Source: Solibacteraceae bacterium (GTDB taxonomy: Bacteria > Acidobacteriota > Terriglobia > Bryobacterales > Bryobacteraceae). From it: DNA of 64,000 nucleotides. This document shows, in pieces, positions 16,682 through 26,061 of the stretch. The position numbers and the translations under genes were made by a program. Numbering within the stretch: position 1 is the stretch's first letter; every line of letters begins with the position of its first letter. The notes beneath the pieces were generated by a model. That model had not been told where the DNA came from. It did not search any database and saw only the letters and a list, made by a program, of their open reading frames with translations. Location of the stretch: the NCBI GenBank assembly GCA_026984795.1, contig JALSRK010000028.1:142565-206564 (forward strand), given 5' to 3'.

Positions 16682-17770
16682 ATGTCGGACAAGAGCCAAC
16701 GCACGGAACCACCGACCCAACGGCGCCTCGAAAAGGCCCGCAAGGAGGGCACTTTCCCCGTCAGCCGGGATTTCGTTTCTTCTCTTCAGTTCGTCGCTTT
16801 CGTCGGTCTGGTGGCGGCTTTCGGCCCGGAGGCGGTCGGCGGTCTGGGCCGCCTCACCCGCTCGCTGCTGCGGTTCGGCTTCGAACAACCACTCACCCCA
16901 GCGGCCGTCGAGCACGTCTTCGCCGGCCTCCTGGCCCCGGCCTGCCTGCCGTTGATGGGAGCCGGCGCCTTGCTTGTGGTTCTTGGCCTGGGTGTCCAAC
17001 TGGCCACCACCGGGATGGGATTCGCTGTGGCCAAGCTCCGCCCGGATTTCAGCCGCCTCGATCCGGCCAAGCGCCTGCGGAACCTGCCCCGCCAGAACGT
17101 GCCGCAGTTCCTGCAGGCGGCCATCCTGCTGCCCTTGTTTCTCGCCATCGTCTATGCGCTCGCAGCCGGCGACCTGCCCGCGCTGCTGGCACTGCCGCTG
17201 ATGGGCGCTCCAGCCGCCATGGCCGAAGTCGGGCGCATCCTCCAGGAGCTGCTCTGGAGGGCCGCCGCGGCCTTTCTTGTCCTGGGTGCGATCGATCTTT
17301 TCCGGCAGCGCCGCCGCTACCGCGAGGACTTGAAGATGACGAAGCAGGAGGTCCGCGACGAGCTCAAGGAGGTCGAAGGCGACCCCCGGACCAAAGCCCG
17401 AATCCGCCGCCTCCAGAGGGCCTTGCTCGAACGGCGCATGATGGACGGCGTCGCCCGCTCCACCGCCGTCATCGTCAACCCCACCCATTACGCGGTGGCG
17501 ATCCGCTACGAGCCCGCCTCGATGGGCGCGCCGCGGGTCCTCGCCAAGGGCAAGAACTATCTCGCCCGGCGCATCCGCGAAAAGGCTCTGGAGCACGAGA
17601 TCCCCATCATCGAGAACCCACCGCTGGCGCGGGCGCTCTACGAAGCGGTGGAGGTCGGCCAGGAGATTCCCGTGCACCTGTACCGCGCCGTGGCCGAAAT
17701 CCTGGCCTACATCTATCGGGTCATGGGCGGGCGGCTGCCTGGCGCCGAAGAACGAAGAGCGTGGAGATAG
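16682..17770 (+). CDS. flhB: Flagellar export switch protein FlhB
   Basis: 362 residues. The N-terminus reads KSQRTEPPTQRRLEKARKEG, four membrane helices follow, then the cytoplasmic domain with the self-cleaving NPTH motif in STAVIVNPTHYAVAIRY. Autocleavage between Asn and Pro changes export from hook to filament substrates, in concert with FliK. It is 3 nt upstream of flhA. Motifs and length are all typical. Confidence 0.97.
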   Translation: MSDKSQRTEPPTQRRLEKARKEGTFPVSRDFVSSLQFVAFVGLVAAFGPEAVGGLGRLTRSLLRFGFEQPLTPAAVEHVFAGLLAPACLPLMGAGALLVVLGLGVQLATTGMGFAVAKLRPDFSRLDPAKRLRNLPRQNVPQFLQAAILLPLFLAIVYALAAGDLPALLALPLMGAPAAMAEVGRILQELLWRAAAAFLVLGAIDLFRQRRRYREDLKMTKQEVRDELKEVEGDPRTKARIRRLQRALLERRMMDGVARSTAVIVNPTHYAVAIRYEPASMGAPRVLAKGKNYLARRIREKALEHEIPIIENPPLARALYEAVEVGQEIPVHLYRAVAEILAYIYRVMGGRLPGAEERRAWR

Positions 17771-17773
17771 AGC

Positions 17774-19927
17774 ATGGCTGCACCCAGTTCCGCCGTACAA
17801 TCGGTCCGCGACGCCCCGCCTCCGGTGGCCGAGGCCCGGAACAGGTCACGGAGCTCCGGGAGCCCCGCCCCGGTGGCGGCCGGTTTCCGCTTCGCCTTCC
17901 CGAGCGCCGGCTTGGGCGATCTGGCCGTCCCCATCGCCGTGCTGGGCATCGTCCTGGCGATGGTTACGCCGGTGCCCCCGGCGCTGCTCGACATCTTGAT
18001 CAGCGCCAATATCACTGTCTCGGTCATCGTCCTGCTGGTTTCGATGTACATCACCAGACCGGTCGAGTTCAGCGTCTTCCCCACCACCCTGCTGCTGCTC
18101 ACCATGTTCCGCCTCGCTCTGAACATCTCTTCCTCCCGGCTGATCCTCCTCAACGGAAACGCGGGCACCTCGGCCGCGGGAGAGGTGATCGAAGCCTTCG
18201 GCAACTTCGTGGTCGGCGGCAGTTACATCATCGGCGCCGTGATCTTCCTGGTCCTCATCGCCATCCAGTACGTGGTCATCAACCACGGCGCCGTGCGCAT
18301 CTCCGAGGTCACCGCCCGCTTCACCCTGGACGCCATGCCGGGCAAGCAGATGTCGATCGATTCGGACCTGAACGCCGGTCTCATCGATGAAGCCGGGGCC
18401 CGCCGGCGCCGGAAGGAACTGGCTGCCGAGTCAGAGTTCTACGGCGCCATGGACGGCGCTTCGCGCTTTACCCAGCGCGACGCCGTAGCCAGCATCATCA
18501 TCACCGCCATCAACATCGTGGCGGGCTTCCTGATCGGCGTGTTCCAGCACGGCATGGACCTGCTCACCGCGCTCCAGACCTACACCGTGCTCACCATCGG
18601 CGACGGCCTGGTGACCGTCATTCCGGCGCTGATGATCTCGGTTTCCGGCGGTCTCATCGTCACCCGCGCCGGCGCCGATGCTCGCCTCGGCGCCGAATTC
18701 CGCCGTCAGGTCTTCGGCAACGTCCAGCCCCTCTACCTCGCCGGTGCAGTGCTGGTGGCGATGGCCGCCTTCCCCGGTCTGCCCAAGATCCCTTTTCTCA
18801 TCCTTGGCGCCTCCGTCGGCGGCTACGCCTGGCGGGCGAGCCGGAAAGCGATCACTGCCAAAGAAATGGCGCCCCGGAAGGCGGCGAAGCCGGCGCGTGA
18901 GAGCCTTGAAGATCTGCTGCGAGTCGAGCCGCTGGCGATCGAAGTCGGGCTCGGGCTGGTCCGTCTCGTCGAGGGCGGCTCCGATTCTCCCCTGTTGCGC
19001 CGCATCGCGGCCATCCGCCGGCAGCTCGCCTCCGAGCTCGGCTACCTGCTGCCGCCGGTCCGGGTCACCGACAACCTCAACCTGAAAGCCGGCGAATACG
19101 TGATCTGCCTCAAAGGCGTGGAGGTGGCCCGCTATGAGCTGCAGCTCGGCTGCGAGCTGGCCATCCAGCCCGCCGACGGCAAGGCCGCCAAGATCGAGGG
19201 GACGCCGGCGCGGGAGCCGGCCTTCGGAATCCCCGCCCTGTGGGTGCCCGCGGCGCATGCCGAAGCGGCCCGCAAGGCCGGTTACACCGTCGTGGACGCC
19301 ACCAGCCTGCTGGGAACACACCTGGCCGAGATGGCCCGGACTTTCGCCCACGAACTCTTTTCGCGCCAGGACGCCAAGGCGGTGCTGGAACGCGTCGCCG
19401 CCAGCCATCCCCGCGTGGTGGAGGACCTGGTACCAAAATTGCTGCCCCTCAGTACGGTGCAGAAGGTTTTGCAGAATTTGTTGCGCGAACGGGTTTCAAT
19501 CCGGGACAGCGTTTCCATTTTGGAAGCTCTCGGCGAGGCCGCGCACATTACCCGTAACCCGGTGCTGCTGACCGAGTACGTGCGTCAGGCCATCCGGCGC
19601 ATGATCGTCAAGCCGTACCTGAACTCCCGCCGCGAGCTCCCCGCTTTCCTGCTCGGTGGAGAGCTCGACGGGGAAATCGAAGCGGCGGTGGAGCACGGCG
19701 AGCACACCAGCCACTTGAACCTGCCGCCCGTTCGGGTCCGCGAGATCCTCGAACGAATTACCAAGACCGTCGGAGAGGCGGCCACGCCGGTGGTGCTGCT
19801 GGCCGGTTCCGGGTCGCGCTTCTTCGTCCGGCAGATCGCCGAGCCGGCCCTGCGCAATCTTGTGGTCATCGCTCACGGGGAAGTCCCCGCCGAGGTCAAG
19901 GTGGTCTCGCTGGGTGTTGTGCAATGA
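17774..19927 (+). CDS. flhA: Flagellar export apparatus protein FlhA
   Basis: 717 residues: about eight N-terminal membrane helices, with the FHIPEP-family stretch RISEVTARFTLDAMPGKQMS and GLIDEAGARRRRKE. Then comes a long cytoplasmic domain ending in VVLLAGSGSRFFVRQI. It is the ring-forming export gate subunit that binds chaperone-substrate complexes. The N-terminal ~40 residues are extra and low-complexity; an internal start is possible but none is clearly better. The ATG follows flhB by 3 nt. Confidence 0.97.
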   Translation: MAAPSSAVQSVRDAPPPVAEARNRSRSSGSPAPVAAGFRFAFPSAGLGDLAVPIAVLGIVLAMVTPVPPALLDILISANITVSVIVLLVSMYITRPVEFSVFPTTLLLLTMFRLALNISSSRLILLNGNAGTSAAGEVIEAFGNFVVGGSYIIGAVIFLVLIAIQYVVINHGAVRISEVTARFTLDAMPGKQMSIDSDLNAGLIDEAGARRRRKELAAESEFYGAMDGASRFTQRDAVASIIITAINIVAGFLIGVFQHGMDLLTALQTYTVLTIGDGLVTVIPALMISVSGGLIVTRAGADARLGAEFRRQVFGNVQPLYLAGAVLVAMAAFPGLPKIPFLILGASVGGYAWRASRKAITAKEMAPRKAAKPARESLEDLLRVEPLAIEVGLGLVRLVEGGSDSPLLRRIAAIRRQLASELGYLLPPVRVTDNLNLKAGEYVICLKGVEVARYELQLGCELAIQPADGKAAKIEGTPAREPAFGIPALWVPAAHAEAARKAGYTVVDATSLLGTHLAEMARTFAHELFSRQDAKAVLERVAASHPRVVEDLVPKLLPLSTVQKVLQNLLRERVSIRDSVSILEALGEAAHITRNPVLLTEYVRQAIRRMIVKPYLNSRRELPAFLLGGELDGEIEAAVEHGEHTSHLNLPPVRVREILERITKTVGEAATPVVLLAGSGSRFFVRQIAEPALRNLVVIAHGEVPAEVKVVSLGVVQ

Positions 19928-19970
19928 ACTCTGCCGTCGCCGGTGAGCGGATACGAAGAGGACGGTGCCG

Positions 19971-21176
19971 ATGAAACTGAAATCCTTTTTTGCTGACAGC
20001 GTCGAGGCGGCCCTCGAGAGAGCGCGGAAGGAGCTTGGTCCAGAGGCATTGCTCGTCTACTCTCGGGAGGCGCCGCCGGAGGCCCGGGGCCTGGGCGCAT
20101 ACGAGGTGGTCTTCGCCGCGTCGGCCGGAGAGGGGATCCCGGGAACCGCCGGCCCGGCGCCTGGAGGCAGGGCGACGGCGGCAGAGGGCTCCGGGGAAGC
20201 CTGCGGCGCGCTGGTCTCGGCGGAGTTGGGCGAGCTGCGGCGCCAGGTAGGCCGGCTGGCGGCGGCGTTGGCTCGCTCGAGCGTAGTCGCGCCGCCGCCG
20301 GGGAGCTTCGCCGAAGCCGCTGAGGCCGCTTCCGAGGGGCTGATCGAGGCGGGACTGGACGATGGTTTCCTGGCCGGGCTGATGGGGCGGCTGCAGGCGC
20401 GGTTCGAGCGGCAGAAACCGCCGGAGGGGCCGGCGTTGCCGGCGGCGGTCGGCGGCTGGCTCCGCGAGGAGATCGAGGCGGCCCTGCCCGTGGCCGGCGC
20501 CGAGGAGGACGGCCTCGGCGAGCAGGCCGTGCTGCTGGCTGGGCCGCCGGGCTCCGGTAAGACGACCACGCTGGCCAAGCTGGCCGCGCGCTACGGCGTC
20601 GAACGGGGCCGCCGGGTGCGGCTGCTTTCCCTCGACGGCGGGCGGGTGGGCGCCGCTCACGAGATCCGGGCCTACGCGGCGATTCTCGGCGCCGGCTGCC
20701 GGTTTCTCGAAGCGCCGTCGGAGCTGGCCGCGGCTGCCCTCGACGGCGCCCCTGGGGAGCTGACGCTGATCGACACTCCCGGCTATGCCGGCTCCGACGG
20801 CGAGGCTCTGGCGGAGTTGGGCGCTGCCCTCACCCGGCAGCCGCCCATCGACGTCCATCTGGTCCTGCCGGCGACGATGAAGCCTGCCGACCTGCGCCGG
20901 GCGGCGGAGCGGTTCCGACCGTTGCGGCCGGATCGGCTGATCTTCACCCGTTTGGACGAGACCGCGTCGCCGGGCTCCGCCGTCGCGGAAGCGATCCGCT
21001 CCCGGCTCCCGGTGTCGTTTCTGAGCGTTGGGCGGCGGATCCCCGAGGATCTTGAGGAGGCGAGCGCCGGGCGTCTCGTCGAGCTGCTCGCCGGCGGCGT
21101 CGCGAGGCGGCTGGCCGGGCTGTGGAACGCTGAGCGCCGGCCTGCCGCCGGAGCCGGCCGCGCGGCCGCCGCCTGA
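19971..21176 (+). CDS. flhF: Flagellar SRP-like GTPase FlhF
   Basis: 401 residues. The N-terminus MKLKSFFADSVEAALERARK is diagnostic of FlhF. The G domain has the P-loop GPPGSGKTTTLAKLAARYG near residue 190, the SLDGGRVGAAHEIRAYA segment, LIDTPGY and FTRLDETASPG. FlhF sets the place and number of polar flagella. I use the ATG at 19971, eight bases after AGAGGA; an in-frame GTG lies two codons upstream. The usual partner ATPase FlhG, often the next gene, is not here; fliA follows. Confidence 0.95.
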   Translation: MKLKSFFADSVEAALERARKELGPEALLVYSREAPPEARGLGAYEVVFAASAGEGIPGTAGPAPGGRATAAEGSGEACGALVSAELGELRRQVGRLAAALARSSVVAPPPGSFAEAAEAASEGLIEAGLDDGFLAGLMGRLQARFERQKPPEGPALPAAVGGWLREEIEAALPVAGAEEDGLGEQAVLLAGPPGSGKTTTLAKLAARYGVERGRRVRLLSLDGGRVGAAHEIRAYAAILGAGCRFLEAPSELAAAALDGAPGELTLIDTPGYAGSDGEALAELGAALTRQPPIDVHLVLPATMKPADLRRAAERFRPLRPDRLIFTRLDETASPGSAVAEAIRSRLPVSFLSVGRRIPEDLEEASAGRLVELLAGGVARRLAGLWNAERRPAAGAGRAAAA

Positions 21177-21193
21177 GGGGTCCGGGAAAGCCG

Positions 21194-21961
21194 ATGAGGG
21201 CTGGTGGAGTATCGATGCATCCCTACAAGGCAGCTTCGGAGTCCAAGGCGGAAGAGCGGGAGCGCCTGATCCTCGAGCACCTGCCTCAGGTGCGCTTGAT
21301 CGCCCGTAGGATTCATGAGCGGTTGCCCGAAAGTGTCAGTCTGGACGACTTGATCTCGACCGGGATCGTCGGCCTGATCTCAGCCATCGACAACTTCGAC
21401 GCCCGCCACAAAGTCAAGCTCAAGACTTACGCCGAGTACAAGATTCGGGGCGCGATCCTCGATAGCCTGCGCGGGCTTGACTGGGCGCCGAGAAAACAGC
21501 GTAAGAAGGCCAAGCAGATCGAGGCGGCCATCGCCGTCCTGGAGCAGAAGCTGCAACGCAGCCCGTCCGAAGAGGAGATCGCTTCCGAGCTCGGCATCGA
21601 CCTGGACGAGTACCACTCCTGGCTGGTCGACGTACGCGGCGTCAATCTCGGCAGCCTGGAAGCCGTCACCGGCGAAGAGGACGGCCGCGACCTGCTCCAG
21701 TTCATCTCCGACAGCGAAGAGCACTGGCCCTCACGCCTGGTGGAGCGCTCCGAACTCGAACGGGTTCTGGCCGAGGCGATCGAGAAGATGCCCTACATCG
21801 AGCGGACGATACTTAGCCTGTACTACTACGAGGAACTCACGTTGCGCGAGGTGGCCAAGATCGTAAAGCTGCATGAGTCCCGGGTCTCGCAGCTCAAGAG
21901 CCAGGCGATTCTGCGCCTGCGCAGCTACATCCAGAAACGCTGGCCGGGAGGGCGCGACTAA
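21194..21961 (+). CDS. fliA: RNA polymerase sigma-28 factor FliA
   Basis: 255 residues. Region 2 is seen in LPQVRLIARRIHERLP, LDDLISTGIVGLISAIDNFD and TYAEYKIRGAILDSLRGLDW, which is characteristic of FliA/WhiG. Region 3 follows, and region 4 ends with LTLREVAKIVKLHESRVSQL. It directs RNA polymerase to late flagellar promoters such as flagellin. A second ATG at 21215, five bases after GGAG, is an equally likely start and would shorten it by seven residues. Confidence 0.95.
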   Translation: MRAGGVSMHPYKAASESKAEERERLILEHLPQVRLIARRIHERLPESVSLDDLISTGIVGLISAIDNFDARHKVKLKTYAEYKIRGAILDSLRGLDWAPRKQRKKAKQIEAAIAVLEQKLQRSPSEEEIASELGIDLDEYHSWLVDVRGVNLGSLEAVTGEEDGRDLLQFISDSEEHWPSRLVERSELERVLAEAIEKMPYIERTILSLYYYEELTLREVAKIVKLHESRVSQLKSQAILRLRSYIQKRWPGGRD

Positions 21962-22000
21962 GCGGTCCGGCGGTTGGGCCGCCGAAGAAGGACGGCAGCC

Positions 22001-22846
22001 ATGGAAGCCAAGGAATCAAGCAGCGCCGCACGCATCCTGGAATGGGTTGCCGAAGAGTGGCGGAAGACCGTCGCCGCCATCTTGGAAACCTTTATCGGGG
22101 AGGCGGTGGAAACCAGCGCCGCGTCCGGGTCGCCCCCGGAAGGGCTATCCTGGCAGCGAATCGACTTCGACCTTGCTCCAGGAGCATCCGTCTTCGTGGG
22201 TGTGGATCCGGAGGACCGGAACCGGATTGCCGGGGCGATGCTCGAGGCTACTTCAGGCTCCTCCGGGGCCCAGGACGAGGCCGAGGCGGCGGCCGTTTGC
22301 GAGGAGTGTTTTTCACAAGCGGCGGCCGGGTTGGCTCAGGCGTTGACTAGCCGCCTGGGCGGGGAAACGGCGCCCAGCGGGAAGACCGAAGCGCCTCCCC
22401 CGCCGGGGACCTCCTTCCGGGTGGTGACGGTCCGGCTGCCCGGCGGCGCCGAAGCATCCCAATGGCTGGCGGTGTCCGCCGCGCTGGCGGATGTCGTTTC
22501 GGCGCCGCAAGCCCCCGCTCCCGACGCTCCACTGGAACCGCCGCGGGAACGCGCCCGCCTCGGTCCAGGGGTTTCCGGCGATTCTTGCGGGGGCGTCGAG
22601 GTGCTCCTCGATGTCGAACTCCCGGTCAGCGCCTCGTTCGGGCGGGCCCACCTGCCGCTCAAGGACGTGCTGAAACTGACTTCTGGCTCCATCGTGGAAC
22701 TCAACCGTTCGGTTTCCGAGCCGGTGGAGATCATCGTCAACAACTGTGTCATCGCCCGCGGCGAGGTTGTCGTCGTCGAGGGCAATTACGGCGTGCGCAT
22801 CACCGAGATCATCAGCCGTTGCGAACGGCTCCGCACACTGATTTGA
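22001..22846 (+). CDS. Second SpoA-domain protein, FliN/FliY-like
   Basis: 281 residues. The last ~80 are a SpoA/FliN domain (VLLDVELPVSASFGRAHLPL, LTSGSIVELNRSVSEPVEII, RGEVVVVEGNYGVRITEI). The first ~125 are helical and acidic and may be a degenerate CheC/FliM-like domain; the middle is Pro/Ala-rich. FliY has such a layout (CheC-type domain plus FliN domain), but I see no clear D-x3-E-N phosphatase motif. It is likely a C-ring component or switch modulator. I start at the ATG at 22001, about nine bases after AGAAGGA. It lies between fliA and the SwrB-like gene. Confidence 0.8.
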   Translation: MEAKESSSAARILEWVAEEWRKTVAAILETFIGEAVETSAASGSPPEGLSWQRIDFDLAPGASVFVGVDPEDRNRIAGAMLEATSGSSGAQDEAEAAAVCEECFSQAAAGLAQALTSRLGGETAPSGKTEAPPPPGTSFRVVTVRLPGGAEASQWLAVSAALADVVSAPQAPAPDAPLEPPRERARLGPGVSGDSCGGVEVLLDVELPVSASFGRAHLPLKDVLKLTSGSIVELNRSVSEPVEIIVNNCVIARGEVVVVEGNYGVRITEIISRCERLRTLI

Positions 22847-22867
22847 ACCTTTGGGGAGACGCGAGAT

Positions 22868-23257
22868 ATGGAGAACCTGATCTTGCTTCTGTTGGTGGAT
22901 GGCCTGCTGGCCGCCGGGCTCTTGCTGGCGGCCGGCCTGTTCCTGGCCTCGAAAAGAGAGATCGCCCGCGTGGCTCTCCGCCGCCGGCGCGGCGATGAAG
23001 CCCTGGCGCAGTCCCTGGACCAGCTCAGGAAGGAACTCGAAGCCCTGCGCGCCGGGGCCGCCGAGCTGGATCGCCGGCTGCGTGAGCTTCCCGTTTCGGC
23101 CGCCCCGGAGGCCGAGATGGACCCCGTCCGGCGCTCCCAGGTGCTCCGCATGCACCGCCGCGGAGAACGGCCCGAACAGATCGCCGCCGTCCTGGGGCTG
23201 CCGCGGGGCGAAGTCGATCTGTTGCTGAAACTGCAACGCATCTCGAACGCCGCCTGA
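22868..23257 (+). CDS. Small membrane-anchored coiled-coil protein, SwrB/DUF6115-like
   Basis: 129 residues: an N-terminal membrane helix (about 4-27), a basic stretch, a coiled coil (about 45-75) and a C-terminal helix-turn-helix-like segment reading RRGERPEQIAAVLGLPRGEV. This layout resembles SwrB/YlxL of Bacillus and DUF2802 proteins, found at the ends of flagellar operons next to fliA, where SwrB promotes basal-body assembly. The resemblance is by layout and context only. It is the last gene of the rightward flagellar block, 21 nt after the SpoA protein. Confidence 0.6.
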   Translation: MENLILLLLVDGLLAAGLLLAAGLFLASKREIARVALRRRRGDEALAQSLDQLRKELEALRAGAAELDRRLRELPVSAAPEAEMDPVRRSQVLRMHRRGERPEQIAAVLGLPRGEVDLLLKLQRISNAA

Positions 23258-23476
23258 CTCTCGAACGCTCGTTCGGCGCCGCCGGGAGCCGCAGGATCGG
23301 CGTCCCGTCGGGTCCCAACGGTCGCGCTGTCGTCGATGGCCGGTCGGTGCGATCCCCGACACGCAGCCTCCCGCCCTTCAGCCGTTGGCGCTCCCTCTGG
23401 CGTTGGAACCCACCGCGGTTGGCGGACCATCTTACATTGGACAGGCCTCTGCCGCCCATGGCGACGTCCCCGGTAG

Positions 23477-23482
23477 TACAAT
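23477..23482 (+). promoter_or_regulatory. Candidate -10 hexamer TACAAT before the heparinase-like gene
   Basis: TACAAT lies 17 bases before the chosen ATG. A start about seven bases downstream would give a leader of roughly 10 nt that begins at the GGAGG. No matching -35 box is seen at 16-18 bp spacing. Confidence 0.35.
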
Positions 23483-23499
23483 GCCCGCGGAGGCCGTTG

Positions 23500-26016
23500 A
23501 TGCTTTGCCGCTTCGCCGCCGTTGCCGCGCCCATTACCCTTTGTGCTCTTGCCCCCGGCTGCGGAACGCGAACCTGGACCGGTTCACTTCCTGTCCTCGA
23601 GCGCGCTCCTCGCGCCGAGGAGCTCGCCGCCTACCCCGTCAGCGGCCGTCCGGCCGGCGTCAATCCCCCCGGCTTCTGCTGGACTCCCCATGACGAGGCG
23701 GCCAGCTACCGGTTGGAAGTAGCCGCGGCGGACTCTCCTCAACGTCTGGTGCTCCGGGCCGCCAATCTCTCTTCTACCGTTTTTCCGCCCGCGGAGCCTC
23801 TCCCGCCCGGCGACTACCTCTGGCAGGTCGTCTACGTCGGCTCCGACGGCGCCGACTATGGCGTCTCGCAAACCCGCCGGTTCTCTCTTCCGGAAGACGC
23901 CCCGGAATTGCCGATGCCCGACGTCGCCGCACTGGAACGCCGCCTCGCCGGCGTGCGGCCGCGCCTCTTCCTCGCCGGAGACCGCCTGGAACGCATCCGC
24001 GAAGCGGTCAAACAAGGCCGCGCCCCGCTCTGGGACTTCTTCATCGCCGCTGCCGATGACGCCCTCGAGGAACCCCTGTACCCGGAACCTGAAGGCTACC
24101 GTGGCGGCCGGTTCAATGTGGACGACTGGCGCCGCATTTACCGTCCCGCCAAGATCGGCAGCGCTCACCTGGCGCGCCTCGCCCTCGCCTACCGGATTAC
24201 CGGCGAGAGGAAATACCTCGAAGGCGCACGCCGCTGGATGCTCCACATCGCCTCCTGGGATCCGAAAGGCGTCATCAGCCACGACGTTCCCCAGATCGAC
24301 GGCTCGGAAGGTAATGATGAAGGCTCCATGCCGGTGCTCGAGCGCATGGCCTTCGCCTGGGACTGGATCGGCCACGAGCTGACCCCCCAGGAGCGCGCCA
24401 AGGTCCTCGCCGTCATGGCCGAGCGCGGCAACCAGGTACTCCGGCTCTTGCACAAGCAGGACTTCCTCTCCCACCCGTTTTCCAACCACGAGGGCCGGGT
24501 GCTTGCCTTCCTCGGCAACGCCGGACTCTCGTTCCTTGGCGACATCCCCGAAGCCCGCGACTGGCTCGACTACGTGTTGCGCTGCTATCTGACGTCGTTT
24601 CCCGCCTGGGGCGGCGATGGTGGGGGCTGGGCCCAGGGCATCGGCTACTGGGGCGCTTACGTCTACTGGCTCAGCACTTTCGCTGAGTCCCTGCGGGATG
24701 TCACCGACACCGACATCCTGCGGCGGCCTTTCTACCGCAACAACGGTTATTTCCCGCTCTTCTTCCACCCGCCCTACGCGCCCATGGGCGCTTTCGGCGA
24801 CGGCGGCGACGGCAAGCCCAGCCTCCACGAGAAGATGCTCGTCGATTACTGGGCCGAGACGTTCCGCGATCCCCTGCTCAAGTGGCACGCCGCCTCGATC
24901 CGGGTGCCCGCCCCCCCGAAGCTCACCGATGCCGGCGAGAAGCGGCGATGGAATGAGTGGTTCCTCGAGGACGTGGTCTCCACCTGGCGCTCCGCCGATC
25001 CACCCGCCGTCGAGCCCCGGGCGCCCGATGGGAAACCCGCCGCCCGGTTTCTTCCCAACATCGGCTGGGTGGCCATGCACTCGGCCCTCGGCGATGCGCA
25101 AAACGACGTCTGGGCGCTGTTCAAGTCCAGCCGTTTCGGCTCCTTCAGCCACAGCCACGGCGACCAGAACACTTTCCAACTCAACGCCTACGGCGAGGCG
25201 CTGGCGATCGACTCCGGCTACTACCCCTTCTACGGCAGCCCCCACCACGTGCTCTGGACCCGCCAGACGCGGGCCCACAACGGCATCCTCGTCAACGGCC
25301 GCGGCCAGCCGCCCTTCAGTTGGGACGCTTCGGGAAACATCGAGTACTTCGAGGAAAAAGCCGGCGTCATGATCGCCCGGGGCCAGGCGGCGCAAGCCTA
25401 TAACGTCCCCATGCGCCCCAGCACTCTCGAGCTGTGGCGCAAGCACCTCGAGGAGCCCGTGCCGCCGATGGACCCCAAGGTGGAGAGCTTCGAGCGCACC
25501 GTGGCCTTCGTCACCGCTGCGGCGCGGCCTTTCCTCGTCGTCTACGACCATCTCGAGACCGCCTCGCCGACGAGGTTTGACTGGCTTCTCCACGCCCTTG
25601 AAGGAATGGAACTCCACGGCTCCGCCGGGGCCGTTACGATCCGCCGCGGCAAGGCCCGTTGCGCCGTGCGGCTGATTTCCACGGCCCCGTTGCGCTTCTC
25701 GCAGTTCGGCGGCTTCCCGGTCCCGCCCGAAGAGCGGGCCGCCGGCTCGCCGGACCAGTGGCACCTCACCGCCCGCACCCGGCAAGCGCGCGACGAAATA
25801 AAATTCCTGGCAGTTCTCGTCCCTTACCGCGCCGGCGAAAGTGAACCCGGAATCACCCGGCTCGAGGGCGATCGGTCCGCCGGGTTCCGCATCGATGACG
25901 TGGAAGTGGCCGCCTGGTGGGGGAGCGGCCCCACCGGGCCGATTTCTGTTGAGGGCCTGGAGGGCTCCGGGCGGCTACTGATTCGCACCGGCGCCGCTGT
26001 CGTCGCCTCCGAGTGA
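23500..26016 (+). CDS. Heparinase II/III-like polysaccharide lyase (DUF4962-type N-terminus), exported
   Basis: 838 residues. A signal peptide ends near a Cys (CALAPGC), so it may be a lipoprotein, though the lipobox is imperfect. Residues ~30-130 resemble an Fn3-like module, ~140-500 an alpha-toroid (DUF4962/heparinase N-terminal type: SNHEGRVLAFLGNAGLS, GGGWAQGIGYWGAYVYWL) and ~510-830 the heparinase II/III beta-sandwich (SFSHSHGDQNTFQLNAYGE). His and Tyr residues of these motifs are typical catalytic candidates. Substrate is unknown but likely an acidic polysaccharide. The ATG at 23500 sits six bases after GGAGG; the frame is open further upstream without good signals. Confidence 0.85.
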   Translation: MLCRFAAVAAPITLCALAPGCGTRTWTGSLPVLERAPRAEELAAYPVSGRPAGVNPPGFCWTPHDEAASYRLEVAAADSPQRLVLRAANLSSTVFPPAEPLPPGDYLWQVVYVGSDGADYGVSQTRRFSLPEDAPELPMPDVAALERRLAGVRPRLFLAGDRLERIREAVKQGRAPLWDFFIAAADDALEEPLYPEPEGYRGGRFNVDDWRRIYRPAKIGSAHLARLALAYRITGERKYLEGARRWMLHIASWDPKGVISHDVPQIDGSEGNDEGSMPVLERMAFAWDWIGHELTPQERAKVLAVMAERGNQVLRLLHKQDFLSHPFSNHEGRVLAFLGNAGLSFLGDIPEARDWLDYVLRCYLTSFPAWGGDGGGWAQGIGYWGAYVYWLSTFAESLRDVTDTDILRRPFYRNNGYFPLFFHPPYAPMGAFGDGGDGKPSLHEKMLVDYWAETFRDPLLKWHAASIRVPAPPKLTDAGEKRRWNEWFLEDVVSTWRSADPPAVEPRAPDGKPAARFLPNIGWVAMHSALGDAQNDVWALFKSSRFGSFSHSHGDQNTFQLNAYGEALAIDSGYYPFYGSPHHVLWTRQTRAHNGILVNGRGQPPFSWDASGNIEYFEEKAGVMIARGQAAQAYNVPMRPSTLELWRKHLEEPVPPMDPKVESFERTVAFVTAAARPFLVVYDHLETASPTRFDWLLHALEGMELHGSAGAVTIRRGKARCAVRLISTAPLRFSQFGGFPVPPEERAAGSPDQWHLTARTRQARDEIKFLAVLVPYRAGESEPGITRLEGDRSAGFRIDDVEVAAWWGSGPTGPISVEGLEGSGRLLIRTGAAVVASE

Positions 26017-26061
26017 TCCGCGGCGTTGCGCCGCACCACGTCGTGACCCGGCGAACCCGAT

